Counted from the first letter of the stretch, positions 15,844 to 24,849 are shown. The stretch: 64,000 nt of DNA from JBMOMT01 sp049324835 (GCA_049324835.1 JBMOMT010000043.1:1-64000), one strand, 5' to 3'. A program made the numbers and translations. The notes: a model not told the origin generated them from the letters alone.

Positions 15844-17034
15844 GTGGTCACGACGACCATGCCTCCGGCCCTTTTCCCCTCTGAAGAGTTTCTTGCCCGC
15901 GTCGCGGCCCTGCGCGGCGGCGAGCGGGTGGTGGCCTGTTATGCCTGCGCCACCTGCTCCGGCTCCTGCCCCACCATCGCGGCTATGGATTACGGTCCGG
16001 GTCATATCCTGCACATGATTCAATTGGGACTGGAAGACGAGGTGCTGCGTTGCCGGGGCATCTGGCTGTGCACCGCCTGTTACCTGTGCACCAGCCGCTG
16101 CCCGCGCGAGATCAAGATCACCGAGACGATGCTCGGCCTGCGTGGCCTGGCCCTGGCCCGTGGTCATCCTGTGCCGGAGAACCTGATCGCTCTACGAGAT
16201 ACGGTCGTGACCCGGCGCAATATCTCGGGCGACGATAATACCACGCGGCTCATCTGGAGCCAGAACGTGGATGAGGTCTCGGCCCTCGTCGGGCAACGAC
16301 GGCAGGCCGAGACTCTGTTTTTCGTCGGCTGTGTATCGTCGTTCTACCCGATGACCTTTGGTATCCCCCAGGCACTGGCACAGATCATGACCTCGGCCGA
16401 GATCGGGTTCACAGTCCTGGGCGGCGACGAGTGGTGCTGCGGTTATCCGCTGCTCAGCGCCGGCATGGAAGCCGAGGCGGTGCAACTGATGCAGCACAAT
16501 GTGGCCCAGGCCAATGCGCTGGGCATCAAACGACTGGTGGCCACCTGTCCTTCCTGTTACCATACCTGGAAGCACCTCTACCCGTTGCTCGATTCGACCC
16601 CGGTGGATTTCGAAATCCTGCACGCCAGCGAATTTCTGGCCCGGCTGATGGAGGATGGACGGCTCAAGTTGCGTGGCCTGGAGGAAACCGTCACCTATCA
16701 CGATCCGTGCGACCTGGGCCGCAAGAGCGGCATCTATGACGCGCCGCGCGCCGTCATCCAGGGCATCCCCGGCCTGACGTTCGTCGAGATGGACGCCCAC
16801 GGCGCAGACGCGCTGTGCTGCGGCGGCGGCGGCGACGTGCAGATTTCAGACGAGAGCGTGACCGCCGCCGTGGCGGCCCGTCGTGTGCGCCAGGCGCAAA
16901 AGACCGGCGCACGCACGCTGCTCTCGGCTTGCCAGCAGTGCAAACGCACGCTGGCCGTGGCGGCGCGCCAGGAAAAGGTTCGCATGAGGGTACAGGACGT
17001 GACCGAGCTGGTCTGGCAGGCGATGCAAGGGTAG
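15844..17034 (+). CDS. hdrCB: heterodisulfide-reductase HdrC-HdrB fusion (HdrD-like)
   Basis: 396 residues. The N-terminal HdrC part has two [4Fe-4S] sites: C32/C35/C38/C42 in CYACATCSGSC, and C76/C79/C82/C86 in CTACYLCTSRC. The C-terminal HdrB part has two CCG domains, first FFVGC...EWCCGYPLL...CPSC, then HDPCDLG...ALCCGGGG...CQQC. These bind the non-cubane iron-sulfur clusters that reduce a disulfide. In methanogens HdrB and HdrC are separate; here they are fused. The start is GTG with AAGGAGAG upstream. It is the first gene of the operon and should be the terminal disulfide/thiol module fed by HdrA. Confidence 0.92.
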   Translation: MVTTTMPPALFPSEEFLARVAALRGGERVVACYACATCSGSCPTIAAMDYGPGHILHMIQLGLEDEVLRCRGIWLCTACYLCTSRCPREIKITETMLGLRGLALARGHPVPENLIALRDTVVTRRNISGDDNTTRLIWSQNVDEVSALVGQRRQAETLFFVGCVSSFYPMTFGIPQALAQIMTSAEIGFTVLGGDEWCCGYPLLSAGMEAEAVQLMQHNVAQANALGIKRLVATCPSCYHTWKHLYPLLDSTPVDFEILHASEFLARLMEDGRLKLRGLEETVTYHDPCDLGRKSGIYDAPRAVIQGIPGLTFVEMDAHGADALCCGGGGDVQISDESVTAAVAARRVRQAQKTGARTLLSACQQCKRTLAVAARQEKVRMRVQDVTELVWQAMQG

Positions 17035-17068
17035 AAAGCAAGACCCGGGTCTCAGAAGGGGCTATATC

Positions 17069-20000
17069 ATGCGTATCGGTGTCTACGTTTGTTACTGCGG
17101 CTCCAACATCGCCGGCACGGTAGACGTGGAGGCAGTGGCCGGGTACGCCCGGCGATTGCCCGGCGTCGTCGTCGCCCGCACCAACAAATACACCTGCTCC
17201 GACCCCGGTCAGGAAGCCATCCGGCAGGACATTCAGGAGTTGGGGCTGAACCGGGTGGTGGTTGGCGCGTGCTCGCCGCGCATGCACGAGCTGACCTTTC
17301 GCGGCACGCTGCGAAAAGCCGGGTTGAACCCCTACTTTTTAGAGATCGCCAACCTGCGCGAGCATTGCTCCTGGGTGCACAACGATAGGCTCACCGCCAC
17401 CGCCAAGGCCAGAGACCTGATCCGCGCCGCCATAGAACGGGTGTGGCATCACGAGCCACTCTTTCCGCGCCAGGTGCCGGTGACCAAAGCGGCGATGGTC
17501 GTCGGCGGTGGCATCGCCGGCATCCAGGCCGCGCTCGATATCGCCCGCGCCGGCTACCCGGTCTACCTGGTCGAGCGGCAGCCATCCATCGGCGGCCACA
17601 TGGCCCAGCTCGATAAAACCTTCCCCACGCTGGACTGCTCGGCCTGCATTCTCACACCCAAAATGGTGGATGTGGGCGCGCACCCCAACATTCACCTGCT
17701 GGCCTACAGCGAGGTCGCCGAGGTCAAGGGCTACGTGGGCAACTTTACGGTGCGGGTGCGCCGCAAGCCACGCTACGTGGACGTGGACAAGTGCACCGGC
17801 TGCGGCGAGTGTGCGGCGGCCTGCCCCAAAGACTTGCCCAACGAGTTCAACCTGGGCCTCTCCAGGCGTAAGGTGATCTACCGCCCCTTCCCGCAGGCCG
17901 TGCCCAACGCCTTTGTCATCGACAAGGTGGGTATCGCCCCCTGCCAGGCTGCCTGTCCGGCCGGACAACACGCCCAGGGCTACATTTCGTACATCCGCGA
18001 GGGACAATTCGAAGAGGCGCTGCGCATCATCCGCGAGGACAACCCCTTCCCCAGCGTGTGCGGCCGCTCCTGCCATCACCCTTGCGAAGGCAACTGCAAC
18101 CGTAAACTGGTGGATGAACCCATCGCCATCATGAGTCTCAAACGATTCGTGACCGATTACGTCTATGCCCACGGCCTGCCGCGCACCGTCGAGTGGACCG
18201 AACAGACCAAACCGCAGCGCGTGGCCGTGGTTGGCTCCGGGCCATGCGGCCTGACCGCCGCCGCCGACCTGCGCCGCCTGGGCTACGGCGTGACCGTGTT
18301 CGAGGCGCTGCCCGTGGCCGGTGGCCTGATGCGCATTGGCATCCCGGAGCACCGCCTGCCAAAAGGTATTCTGCAACGCGACATCGACGACATCCTGGCG
18401 CTGGGCGTCGAGCTGCGGCTCAACAGTCCGGTGCGTGACCCGGACAGGCTGCTGCGAGAGGGTTACGACGCCGTCTTTTTGGCCACCGGCGTCACCCGCC
18501 AAACCAGTCTGGGCATCGAGGGTGAAGATCTGGACGGCGTGCTCTCGGCCATCGCCTTTCTGCGGCAGGTCAACCTGGGGCGGCACGTTCAGATCGGCAG
18601 GCGGGTGGCGGTGGTCGGCGGCGGCATCACCGCTGTGGATACGGCCACGACTGCGCTGCGTTTGGGCGCCGAAGAGGTGTCGCTGGTCTACCGCCGTTCG
18701 CGGGGCGAGATACCGGCTTACCCGTGGGAGCTGGACGAGGCCGAGGCCGAGGGCGTCAAGATGGTGATGAACACCGTCGCCACACGTTTCATCGGCCAGA
18801 ATGGCCGGGCGACGGCCATGGCGTGCGCCCGCTCGCGCCAGTTGAGCACCATCGACGACTCTGGCAAACGTGTGGTGGTGCCGGAGCCGGGCACCGAGTT
18901 CCTGATGGAGGTGGACACCGTCATCCGCGCCATCGGCCAGTATGCCGATCAGACCTGGCTCGACGCGGCCTGGAACGGTATCGTCGGCGACGAAGAGACG
19001 CTGATGACCGACCGACCGGGCATTTTCGCCGGGCGGGGTGTCATCCCTGGCGCAGGATTCGTCATCAACGCCGTGGCGCTGGGCCACGAGGCAGCAGTGT
19101 CGATAGACCGCTACCTGCAAGGGCTGCCGCTGCCCGCGCCGCCCAAAGAAAAGCGGCCGGTGGAAAAGTGGACCAAAGAAGAGGCAGCGGCCAAAATCCG
19201 CTTGCGGGCCGTGCAGCCGCACCCGCGCGCCGAACCGGCCCGCCTGCCGCTGGCCGAACGCGTGCGCACGTTCAAAGAGGTGGTGCTGCCGCTCACCAAA
19301 GAACAGGCGGTGGCCGAAGCGGCCCGCTGCCTGGATTGTGGCATCTGCTCCGAGTGTTACCGCTGCGTGTGGGCCTGCGGGCCGGGGGCCATCGATCACA
19401 ACATGCGTGAGGAGGTAAAAGAGATCGGGGTGGGCGCGATCATCCTGGCTACCGGTTTCGAGCTGTACGATCCGCGCAGGATGCCGCAGTACGGCTACGG
19501 TCGCCTGCCGGATGTGTACACCGCGCTGGAGGCGGAGCGTCTGTCCGACGCCGGCGGCCCCACGGGGGGGCAGTTCCTGTGCCGCGACGGTCGCAAACCA
19601 GAGAGCGTGGCCATCCTGCACTGCATCGGCAGCCGCGATAAAACGCACAATACCTATTGCTCGCGGGTGTGTTGCATGTACTCGATAAAGCTGGCCCACC
19701 TGGTGCGTGAAAAGACCCACGCCCGCGTCTACGAGTTCTATCACGACATGACGGCCTTTGGCAAGGGCTACGCCGAGTTCCACGAGCGGGTGCAGGAAGA
19801 AGGGGTGATTTTCATCCGCGGCAAGGGCGCAGAGGTGGAGCAAGGCGACGACGGAAAACTGATCGTGCGGGCGGTGGATACGATGCTCGGCAAGCCGCTG
19901 GCCGTGCCGGTGGACATGGTCATCCTGAGCACGGCCATGGTGCCGCCCGCCGACGCCGACCGGACCGCCTCGCTGTTCCACGTCACCCGCAGCGCCGATG

Positions 20001-20437
20001 GTTTTTTCATGGAAGCTCACCCCAAATTACGCCCGGTGGAGACGGCTATGGACGGCGTGTTCCTGGCCGGGGTGGCCCAGGGGCCGAAGGACATCCCGGA
20101 TACGGTGGCCCAGGCCAGCGGCGCGGCCTCGCAGGCCATCGGCCTGCTGAACCGGGGCGTCGTCGAGATCGAGCCGATGACCGCCGAGGTGCTGCCGCTG
20201 CGCTGTGTGGCCTGCGGCGCGTGCGTGGAGGTCTGCCCGGCCAACGCCATCGAGATCGTGGCGCGCCGCCCCGGCCAGCCGCTCGCCGAGATCAACCCGG
20301 CGCTGTGCAAGGGCTGCGGCCTGTGTGTGGCCGTCTGCCGCGGCGAGGCGATCACGCTGCACGGTTTCACCGATCAACAACTGCTCAATCAGTTGGCGGC
20401 ACTGCTGCGCCCGGCGGAGGTCGCGGCGGCGAGATAG
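17069..20437 (+). CDS. hdrA: HdrA with inserted GltD/NfnB-like FAD module
   Basis: 1122 residues, far longer than ordinary HdrA (about 650). Residues 1-130 are the HdrA N-terminus. FAD motif GGGIAG is at 146-151 with CSAC at 190-193, and a [4Fe-4S] site CTGCGECAAAC at 242-252. Residues about 287-690 are an inserted GltD/NfnB-like block: Cys-rich PCQAACPAGQ and VCGRSCHHPCEGNC at 291-343, a second FAD fold VAVVGSGPCGL at 385-395, and NAD(P) fold VVGGGITAVDTA at 515-526. HdrA resumes at CLDCGICSECYRCVWAC (754-770), HCIGSRDKTHNTYCSRVCC (851-869), and two C-terminal ferredoxin sites at 1046-1056 and 1080-1090. The two flavins suggest an extra electron-entry or bifurcation site. Confidence 0.92.
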   Translation: MRIGVYVCYCGSNIAGTVDVEAVAGYARRLPGVVVARTNKYTCSDPGQEAIRQDIQELGLNRVVVGACSPRMHELTFRGTLRKAGLNPYFLEIANLREHCSWVHNDRLTATAKARDLIRAAIERVWHHEPLFPRQVPVTKAAMVVGGGIAGIQAALDIARAGYPVYLVERQPSIGGHMAQLDKTFPTLDCSACILTPKMVDVGAHPNIHLLAYSEVAEVKGYVGNFTVRVRRKPRYVDVDKCTGCGECAAACPKDLPNEFNLGLSRRKVIYRPFPQAVPNAFVIDKVGIAPCQAACPAGQHAQGYISYIREGQFEEALRIIREDNPFPSVCGRSCHHPCEGNCNRKLVDEPIAIMSLKRFVTDYVYAHGLPRTVEWTEQTKPQRVAVVGSGPCGLTAAADLRRLGYGVTVFEALPVAGGLMRIGIPEHRLPKGILQRDIDDILALGVELRLNSPVRDPDRLLREGYDAVFLATGVTRQTSLGIEGEDLDGVLSAIAFLRQVNLGRHVQIGRRVAVVGGGITAVDTATTALRLGAEEVSLVYRRSRGEIPAYPWELDEAEAEGVKMVMNTVATRFIGQNGRATAMACARSRQLSTIDDSGKRVVVPEPGTEFLMEVDTVIRAIGQYADQTWLDAAWNGIVGDEETLMTDRPGIFAGRGVIPGAGFVINAVALGHEAAVSIDRYLQGLPLPAPPKEKRPVEKWTKEEAAAKIRLRAVQPHPRAEPARLPLAERVRTFKEVVLPLTKEQAVAEAARCLDCGICSECYRCVWACGPGAIDHNMREEVKEIGVGAIILATGFELYDPRRMPQYGYGRLPDVYTALEAERLSDAGGPTGGQFLCRDGRKPESVAILHCIGSRDKTHNTYCSRVCCMYSIKLAHLVREKTHARVYEFYHDMTAFGKGYAEFHERVQEEGVIFIRGKGAEVEQGDDGKLIVRAVDTMLGKPLAVPVDMVILSTAMVPPADADRTASLFHVTRSADGFFMEAHPKLRPVETAMDGVFLAGVAQGPKDIPDTVAQASGAASQAIGLLNRGVVEIEPMTAEVLPLRCVACGACVEVCPANAIEIVARRPGQPLAEINPALCKGCGLCVAVCRGEAITLHGFTDQQLLNQLAALLRPAEVAAAR

Positions 20438-20474
20438 GCAGATGGGGCACGCCTCACGTTTCGAGGAGAGACAC

Positions 20475-20948
20475 ATGGCATTACTGACCGGAACCGAAAT
20501 CATCGAGATCGCTGTCGATCTGGAAGATAGCGGCGAAGCCTTTTACACCGCCGCTGCCCAAAAAGCGACCGATACCAAAATCAAAGCCCTGTTCCAGGAG
20601 CTGGCAGCCCAGGAGCGGCATCACCGCCGCGTCTTCCAGCAGCTCATCCAGCCGGGTGAATACGCTGTCGAGTTCGTGCTCGCGCCGGAGCAGTGGGACG
20701 AGTTCCGGGCCTACGCGGGTGCGCTGTTGCAGCAGAGCTTTTTCGCCAGCCGGGAAAATGCGCTGAACCGCGCCGCCCAGGCGCAAGATGCCCAGGAAGC
20801 GCTGCTGGCGGCTATCCGTTTCGAAAAAGAATCGCTGCTCTTTTTCCACGAGTTCAAGAATGCCGTGCGCGGCGCCGGGCAGCAGGCCGTGGAGCGGGTC
20901 ATTCAGGAAGAGCGGCAGCACGTTCAACGCCTGACGGCGATGCTCTAG
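20475..20948 (+). CDS. rubrerythrin/ferritin-like diiron protein
   Basis: 157 residues, all-helical. Diiron-type motifs are VDLEDSGEAFYTAAA (Glu in helix 1), LAAQERHHRRVF (ExxH in helix 2), a Glu in IRFEKESLLFF, and VIQEERQHVQRL (ExxH in helix 4). This is the four-helix ferritin-like arrangement without a rubredoxin domain. It may act in peroxide detoxification or iron handling for the oxygen-sensitive neighbours. It sits inside the Hdr-Flx operon between hdrA and flxD, with GAGGAGAG before the ATG. The longer open frame upstream overlaps hdrA and is rejected. Confidence 0.85.
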   Translation: MALLTGTEIIEIAVDLEDSGEAFYTAAAQKATDTKIKALFQELAAQERHHRRVFQQLIQPGEYAVEFVLAPEQWDEFRAYAGALLQQSFFASRENALNRAAQAQDAQEALLAAIRFEKESLLFFHEFKNAVRGAGQQAVERVIQEERQHVQRLTAML

Positions 20949-20983
20949 GGGCCGCCTGTGTCTCAGTGGATACGGAGACGAAC

Positions 20984-21412
20984 ATGAGCGCGGATTTTGA
21001 ACCCCGGATCGTCGGTTTTTTGTGCAACTGGTGCAGCTATGCCGGCGCCGACATGACCGGCACCAGCCGCATCGCTTACCCGCCCCACATTCGCATCATC
21101 CGTGTGCCCTGTTCCGGGCGGGTGGATCCACTTTTTGTGCTCAAGGCCTTCCAGGAGGGGGCCGATGGGGTGCTGGTGGCCGGCTGCCATCCTGGCGACT
21201 GTCACTATGCCGACGGCAACTATCACGCTCAACGCCGCTACGCGCTGATGCATCGTTTTCTCGATTTTATGGGCATCGAGGAGGCCCGGCTGCGTGTGGA
21301 CTGGGTCTCGGCCGCAGAGGGAGCGCGCTTTGCTCAGGTGGTGCGCGAATTGACCGACGCCGTCCGCGCCTTGGGGCCGTGGAATGGGAATGGAATGGAG
21401 GTCGAGGCATGA
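20984..21412 (+). CDS. flxD: MvhD/FlxD-like electron-transfer subunit
   Basis: 142 residues. The MvhD family pattern is GFLCNWCSYAGADM, RVPCSGRVDP, FQEGADGVLVAGCHPGDC HY, and a terminal helical part. The paired cysteines bind a [2Fe-2S] cluster that carries electrons to HdrA. The ATG giving MSADFEPRIVG was chosen; the stop overlaps the next start (ATGA at 21409-21412). With the three downstream genes it makes the FlxABCD module known from sulfate reducers. Confidence 0.9.
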   Translation: MSADFEPRIVGFLCNWCSYAGADMTGTSRIAYPPHIRIIRVPCSGRVDPLFVLKAFQEGADGVLVAGCHPGDCHYADGNYHAQRRYALMHRFLDFMGIEEARLRVDWVSAAEGARFAQVVRELTDAVRALGPWNGNGMEVEA

Positions 21413-22278
21413 CAGACCCGACCGCCATGACAGAACAGATCCAGGCCAAAGCGCGCGAGTTGCTGAACAAAGGCGACGTAACCTGCGTCATCGGCTATGA
21501 GAACGGATCGCGGGGCGCTGTGCGGCCTGCGTTCGCCCACACGCCCGACGAGGCCGACCGCCTGGCCTGGAACGAGCGTTGCGATCACAACCTGACCGTC
21601 TACCTGCACGATTGGAAAAAGCCCCGCGCCCGCGGCCAGGAGCCGCCCCGCGTGGGCATCGTCGCCAAGGCCTGCGACGCACGCGCGATCCACGTGCTCA
21701 TCCAGGAAAAACAAATCGCACGCGAGCGGCTGCACGTCATCGGTGTGGTGTGCCAGGGTATGCGCGACGGCGACGGGCAAACTCAGGCCCGCTGCCAGCG
21801 CTGCGCCGAGCGCACCCCCGTGCTCTATGATACTCTCATCGGCCAGCCGACCGTCGCCCCGGCCCGCGCCGACTGGGCCGACGTCGAGGCATTGGAGGCT
21901 CTGACCGCCCGCGAGCGGCTGGCTTACTGGGCGGGCCAGTTCGAGCGCTGCCTGCGCTGCTACGCCTGCCGCCAGGCCTGTCCCGGCTGCTACTGCTACG
22001 AGTGTCTGGCCGAGCAGGTGGATCCGGCCTGGGTGGACATTGGCATCGGCTTGGCGGAAAAGTACTTTTTCCACATCATGCGCGCCTACCACCTGGCCGG
22101 ACGCTGCGTGGATTGTGACGCCTGCGAGCGCGCCTGCCCGGTGAACATCCCACTCGGCCTGCTCAACCGGCGCATCGCCCGCGAGATCCGCGAGCTGTTC
22201 GACCTGACGCCCGGCCTCTCGCCCGATGCGCCTTCGCCGTTGACGACCTTCCGGCCCAACGAGGAGCTGCCGCTGTGA
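21409..22278 (+). CDS. flxC: FlxC-like ferredoxin-type subunit
   Basis: 289 residues. The first half resembles the FrhB/HydG-type N-terminus (VGIVAKACDARAIHVLIQE, a flavin-linked subunit motif). The second half has Cys-rich stretches CLRCYACRQACPGCYCYEC and CVDCDACERACPVNIP, enough for two [4Fe-4S] clusters. It is translationally coupled to flxD. It probably passes electrons between the NADH-oxidising FlxA and FlxD/HdrA. Confidence 0.82.
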   Translation: MTDPTAMTEQIQAKARELLNKGDVTCVIGYENGSRGAVRPAFAHTPDEADRLAWNERCDHNLTVYLHDWKKPRARGQEPPRVGIVAKACDARAIHVLIQEKQIARERLHVIGVVCQGMRDGDGQTQARCQRCAERTPVLYDTLIGQPTVAPARADWADVEALEALTARERLAYWAGQFERCLRCYACRQACPGCYCYECLAEQVDPAWVDIGIGLAEKYFFHIMRAYHLAGRCVDCDACERACPVNIPLGLLNRRIAREIRELFDLTPGLSPDAPSPLTTFRPNEELPL

Positions 22279-22315
22279 TGACGGGATACGCACCACGCCT
22301 GAAAGGGATGGAGCG

Positions 22316-23329
22316 ATGCAAACGCTGATGACAACCCGCAAGAGCCTGTCCTCCTGGCTGGACGATCTCATCGCCCGCTACCCCGTCATTGCGCCCAGGC
22401 ACAGACAGGGCGGGCCGCTGTTTGAGCCCATCACCGCCGCCGATCAGGTGGCCTGGGACGTGTTGCGCACGGTCGTCTCACCCAAGACGTGGCTTTTCCC
22501 GGCCACCGAGGTTCTTCTGGAGATCGACAAGCGCCCTGACGGCGTGACGCTCAGCGAACCGTCGTCCGGCGGCGAGCAGGTGCTGTTCGCTGTGCGGCCC
22601 TGCGACGCGCGCGCCTTCCGCTCGCTGGACGCCATGCTGGTGGAACACGCGCCGTCCGACAGCTATTACGCCCGGCGCCGTCAGCAGACGGCTCTCATCG
22701 GGCTGGCCTGCCGCCAGCCGCTGCCGGATTGTTTTTGCGCCAGCACGGGCGGCGCGCCCGACGATCCGCAACACATGGACGTGATGCTCTACGAAACCGA
22801 CGAGGGATACCTGGTCCAGGCCGTCACCGGGCAGGGTGCGGCCTTGCTGGAGGGCCTGGACGCCAGGGAGGTCGATGCCACGCCGCCGCCGCCGGGCGCG
22901 TTCGAGACGCGGGTGAGCCTGCCGCAGCCAGCCGCCTGGCCGGCCCATTTTGACGACGCCTACTGGGCGCGCCTGGCGGAGCGCTGCCTGAGCTGCCGCA
23001 TCTGCACCTACGTCTGCCCCACCTGCCGTTGTTTCGACGTGCGCGACGCCGTGGTCGCTGCCGGGCCGGAGGGGACACACGTCCAACGCTTGCGCGCCTG
23101 GGATGCCTGCCTGGCGCAGACGTATCGCCGCGCCGCCGGCGGCCACGATCCGCGCCCGCTCAAGGCGCAGCGGTTGCGCAACCGCTTCTATTGCAAGTTT
23201 CTCTACGCGCCGCAGGATTTTGGGGCGGTGGGCTGCGTGGGCTGTGGGCGCTGCATCGCCGCCTGCCCGGTGAACATCGACATCAGCGAAGTGCTGGCCG
23301 ATATAGCGCGGCTGGAGAAGCACCCATGA
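22316..23329 (+). CDS. flxB: FlxB-like [4Fe-4S] subunit (AsrA/HydB-like)
   Basis: 337 residues. The N-terminal part matches anaerobic sulfite reductase subunit A and sulfhydrogenase beta subunits (AVRPCDARAFRSLDAML). The C-terminal half has CLSCRICTYVCPTCRCFD and CVGCGRCIAACPVNID, two [4Fe-4S] sites separated by an arginine-rich segment. The open frame starts MQTLMTTRKS; an ATG four codons further on is an alternative. The stop overlaps the flxA start. Together with FlxA it forms the NAD(P)H-linked oxidoreductase half. Confidence 0.87.
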   Translation: MQTLMTTRKSLSSWLDDLIARYPVIAPRHRQGGPLFEPITAADQVAWDVLRTVVSPKTWLFPATEVLLEIDKRPDGVTLSEPSSGGEQVLFAVRPCDARAFRSLDAMLVEHAPSDSYYARRRQQTALIGLACRQPLPDCFCASTGGAPDDPQHMDVMLYETDEGYLVQAVTGQGAALLEGLDAREVDATPPPPGAFETRVSLPQPAAWPAHFDDAYWARLAERCLSCRICTYVCPTCRCFDVRDAVVAAGPEGTHVQRLRAWDACLAQTYRRAAGGHDPRPLKAQRLRNRFYCKFLYAPQDFGAVGCVGCGRCIAACPVNIDISEVLADIARLEKHP

Positions 23330-24168
23330 TAGACCTAACCAACCCGATGAAGCCCTATCTGGGCACGCTGAGCGGCGTCAGAGACCTGGCCGACGGCATC
23401 AGGCTCTTTCAGATCGAGCTGAACGACGCCGCTGGACGGGAGCAGTTCAACGGCTGCCGGCCGGGTCAGTTTGCCTTTCTCTCGGCTTTTGGCGTGGGTG
23501 AAGCGCCGTTCGGCATCGCCTCGGTGCCTGGCCGCAGCCAGGCGCTGGAATTCGCGGTCATGGCGATCGGCACCGTCACGGCGGCGCTGCACCGCATGGA
23601 GCCGGGCGAGGCGGTTGGCGTGCGAGGGCCGTTGGGCAACAGCTTTCCCCTGGACGAGTTCGAAGGCAAGAACGTGGTCGTGCTGGGCGGCGGCATTGGC
23701 GGTGCGCCGTTGCGACCCGTCATCCAGACGATTCTGGACAACCGGGCCGATTACGGTCACCTGGACATTCTGTGGGCGGCGCGGCAGCCATCGCTGCTGG
23801 TTTTTACCGACGAATACGACGAGTGGCGCGCCGCGCCAGATACGGCGCTGCACCTCACCGTGGACGAGGCAGATGGTAATTGGCCGGGAGACGTAGGGCT
23901 GATCACGAAATTGCTGGAAAAAGTGGCGCCCTCGCCGGAGAACGCCGTGGCTGTCATCTGCGGGCCACCGATCATGATCAAGTTCACCGCGCTGACGCTG
24001 GGCAAGCTGGGCTTTGCCCCAGAGCAGATGGTCATGACGCTGGAGGCCAAGATGAAATGTGGCATCGGTAAATGCGGCCGCTGTAACATGGGCGAAAAAT
24101 ATGTTTGTATTCACGGGCCGGTATTTGCCTATAGTGAGGTTTCGGGTTTTCTCGAGAGTTTCGTGTAA
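23326..24168 (+). CDS. flxA: FlxA-like FAD/NAD(P)-binding subunit (AsrB/HydG-like)
   Basis: 280 residues. A ferredoxin-reductase fold: FAD-binding PGQFAFLSAFGVGEAPFGIAS, GVRGPLGNSFPLD, NAD-binding VVVLGGGIGGAPLRPVI, and CGPPIMIKFTALTL. The C-terminal [2Fe-2S] ligand group is KCGIGKCGRCNMGEKYVC. It should oxidise NADH and send electrons to FlxBCD and HdrA. The ATG at 23326 overlaps the flxB stop (ATGA). Confidence 0.9.
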   Translation: MIDLTNPMKPYLGTLSGVRDLADGIRLFQIELNDAAGREQFNGCRPGQFAFLSAFGVGEAPFGIASVPGRSQALEFAVMAIGTVTAALHRMEPGEAVGVRGPLGNSFPLDEFEGKNVVVLGGGIGGAPLRPVIQTILDNRADYGHLDILWAARQPSLLVFTDEYDEWRAAPDTALHLTVDEADGNWPGDVGLITKLLEKVAPSPENAVAVICGPPIMIKFTALTLGKLGFAPEQMVMTLEAKMKCGIGKCGRCNMGEKYVCIHGPVFAYSEVSGFLESFV

Positions 24169-24178
24169 GGAGGCAGAG

Positions 24179-24679
24179 ATGGATTCGATCATTGAGGCGT
24201 TGCGCCGGACTCAGATCTTTGAAGGCTTGAGCGACAAACAACTCCACGTCATCGAGCCACTGTGCAAGCGTGTGCATTGCCTCAGCGGGAAGGTCTTTTT
24301 TGCCGAGGGCGACGAGGCCAGCAATCTGTTCGTCGTCGAAGAGGGTGAAGTCAGCCTGGAGGTAGATCTCTTTTTGGGCGATCACCTTCGACCCAAGACT
24401 ATTGCGGTGGAGAGGGTCGGCAAAAACGATACCTTTGGCTGGTCGGCGCTGGTTGAGCCGCGTCGCATGACGACCACTGCCCGCTGCTCGCGCGATGTGG
24501 ACATCATCGCCATCAACGGCGACGACCTCAAGGCGCTGCTAAAAAAGAGTCCCGACATTGGTGTGATCGTGATGGAAAACGTGGCCAAGATCGTGCGCGA
24601 CCGGCTGGTGCACACCCGCCAGCGACTGATCGCGGAGCAGGGGTTGGAAGCCCTTTACGCTGCCCACCCGACCTATTAG
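24179..24679 (+). CDS. cyclic-nucleotide-binding domain protein without DNA-binding domain
   Basis: 166 residues. One cNMP-binding beta-roll: LRRTQIFEGLSDKQLHVI, GKVFFAEGDEASNLFVVEEGEVSLE, NDTFGWSALVEPRRMTTTARC, then a single C-helix (VIVMENVAKIVRDRLVHTRQRL). It stops there, with no winged helix as in Crp/Fnr. The phosphate-binding cassette reads GWSALVEPRRMTTTA, with the Arg-Met-Thr-Thr order plausible for ligand binding. AAGGAGG sits 7 bases before the ATG. As the last gene of the Hdr-Flx operon it may be an allosteric or redox sensor of the complex. Confidence 0.85.
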   Translation: MDSIIEALRRTQIFEGLSDKQLHVIEPLCKRVHCLSGKVFFAEGDEASNLFVVEEGEVSLEVDLFLGDHLRPKTIAVERVGKNDTFGWSALVEPRRMTTTARCSRDVDIIAINGDDLKALLKKSPDIGVIVMENVAKIVRDRLVHTRQRLIAEQGLEALYAAHPTY

Positions 24680-24766
24680 CCTGCTCTGACTTCGATTCGA
24701 GTTTGTACTCAACCGTGCGTCGATGCTGGCGCAGGTAGGGTACGGCTTGCCTCGTCTGACGAGAGC

Positions 24767-24805
24767 ACGAGAGACCGACGGACGCATTCCGCCGGTCTCT
24801 CGTTT
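24767..24805 (+). terminator. rho-independent terminator of the Hdr-Flx operon
   Basis: Stem ACGAGAGACCGACGG / CCGCCGGTCTCTCGT with one mismatch and a short loop, followed by TTT. It lies about 90 bases after the last stop of the operon. Confidence 0.75.
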
Positions 24806-24821
24806 GGAGCGCCGATGGTTT

Positions 24822-24849
24822 TTGCATCCTGTGGCAGGTGTGATACAAT
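24822..24849 (+). promoter_or_regulatory. probable rlmN promoter
   Basis: TTGCAT (24822-24827), a 16-base spacer, and TACAAT (24844-24849) preceded by TGA. The transcript would carry a leader of about 185 bases that includes the double palindrome at 24903-24959. Confidence 0.55.

Noticed and set aside
17339..20020. 893-codon open frame antisense to hdrA
   Set aside because: It mirrors the codon bias of a GC-rich gene, shows no family motif, and hdrA is certain on the other strand.
20205..20474. N-terminal extension of the ferritin-like protein
   Set aside because: It lies within hdrA in another frame; the ATG at 20475 has a good ribosome-binding site.
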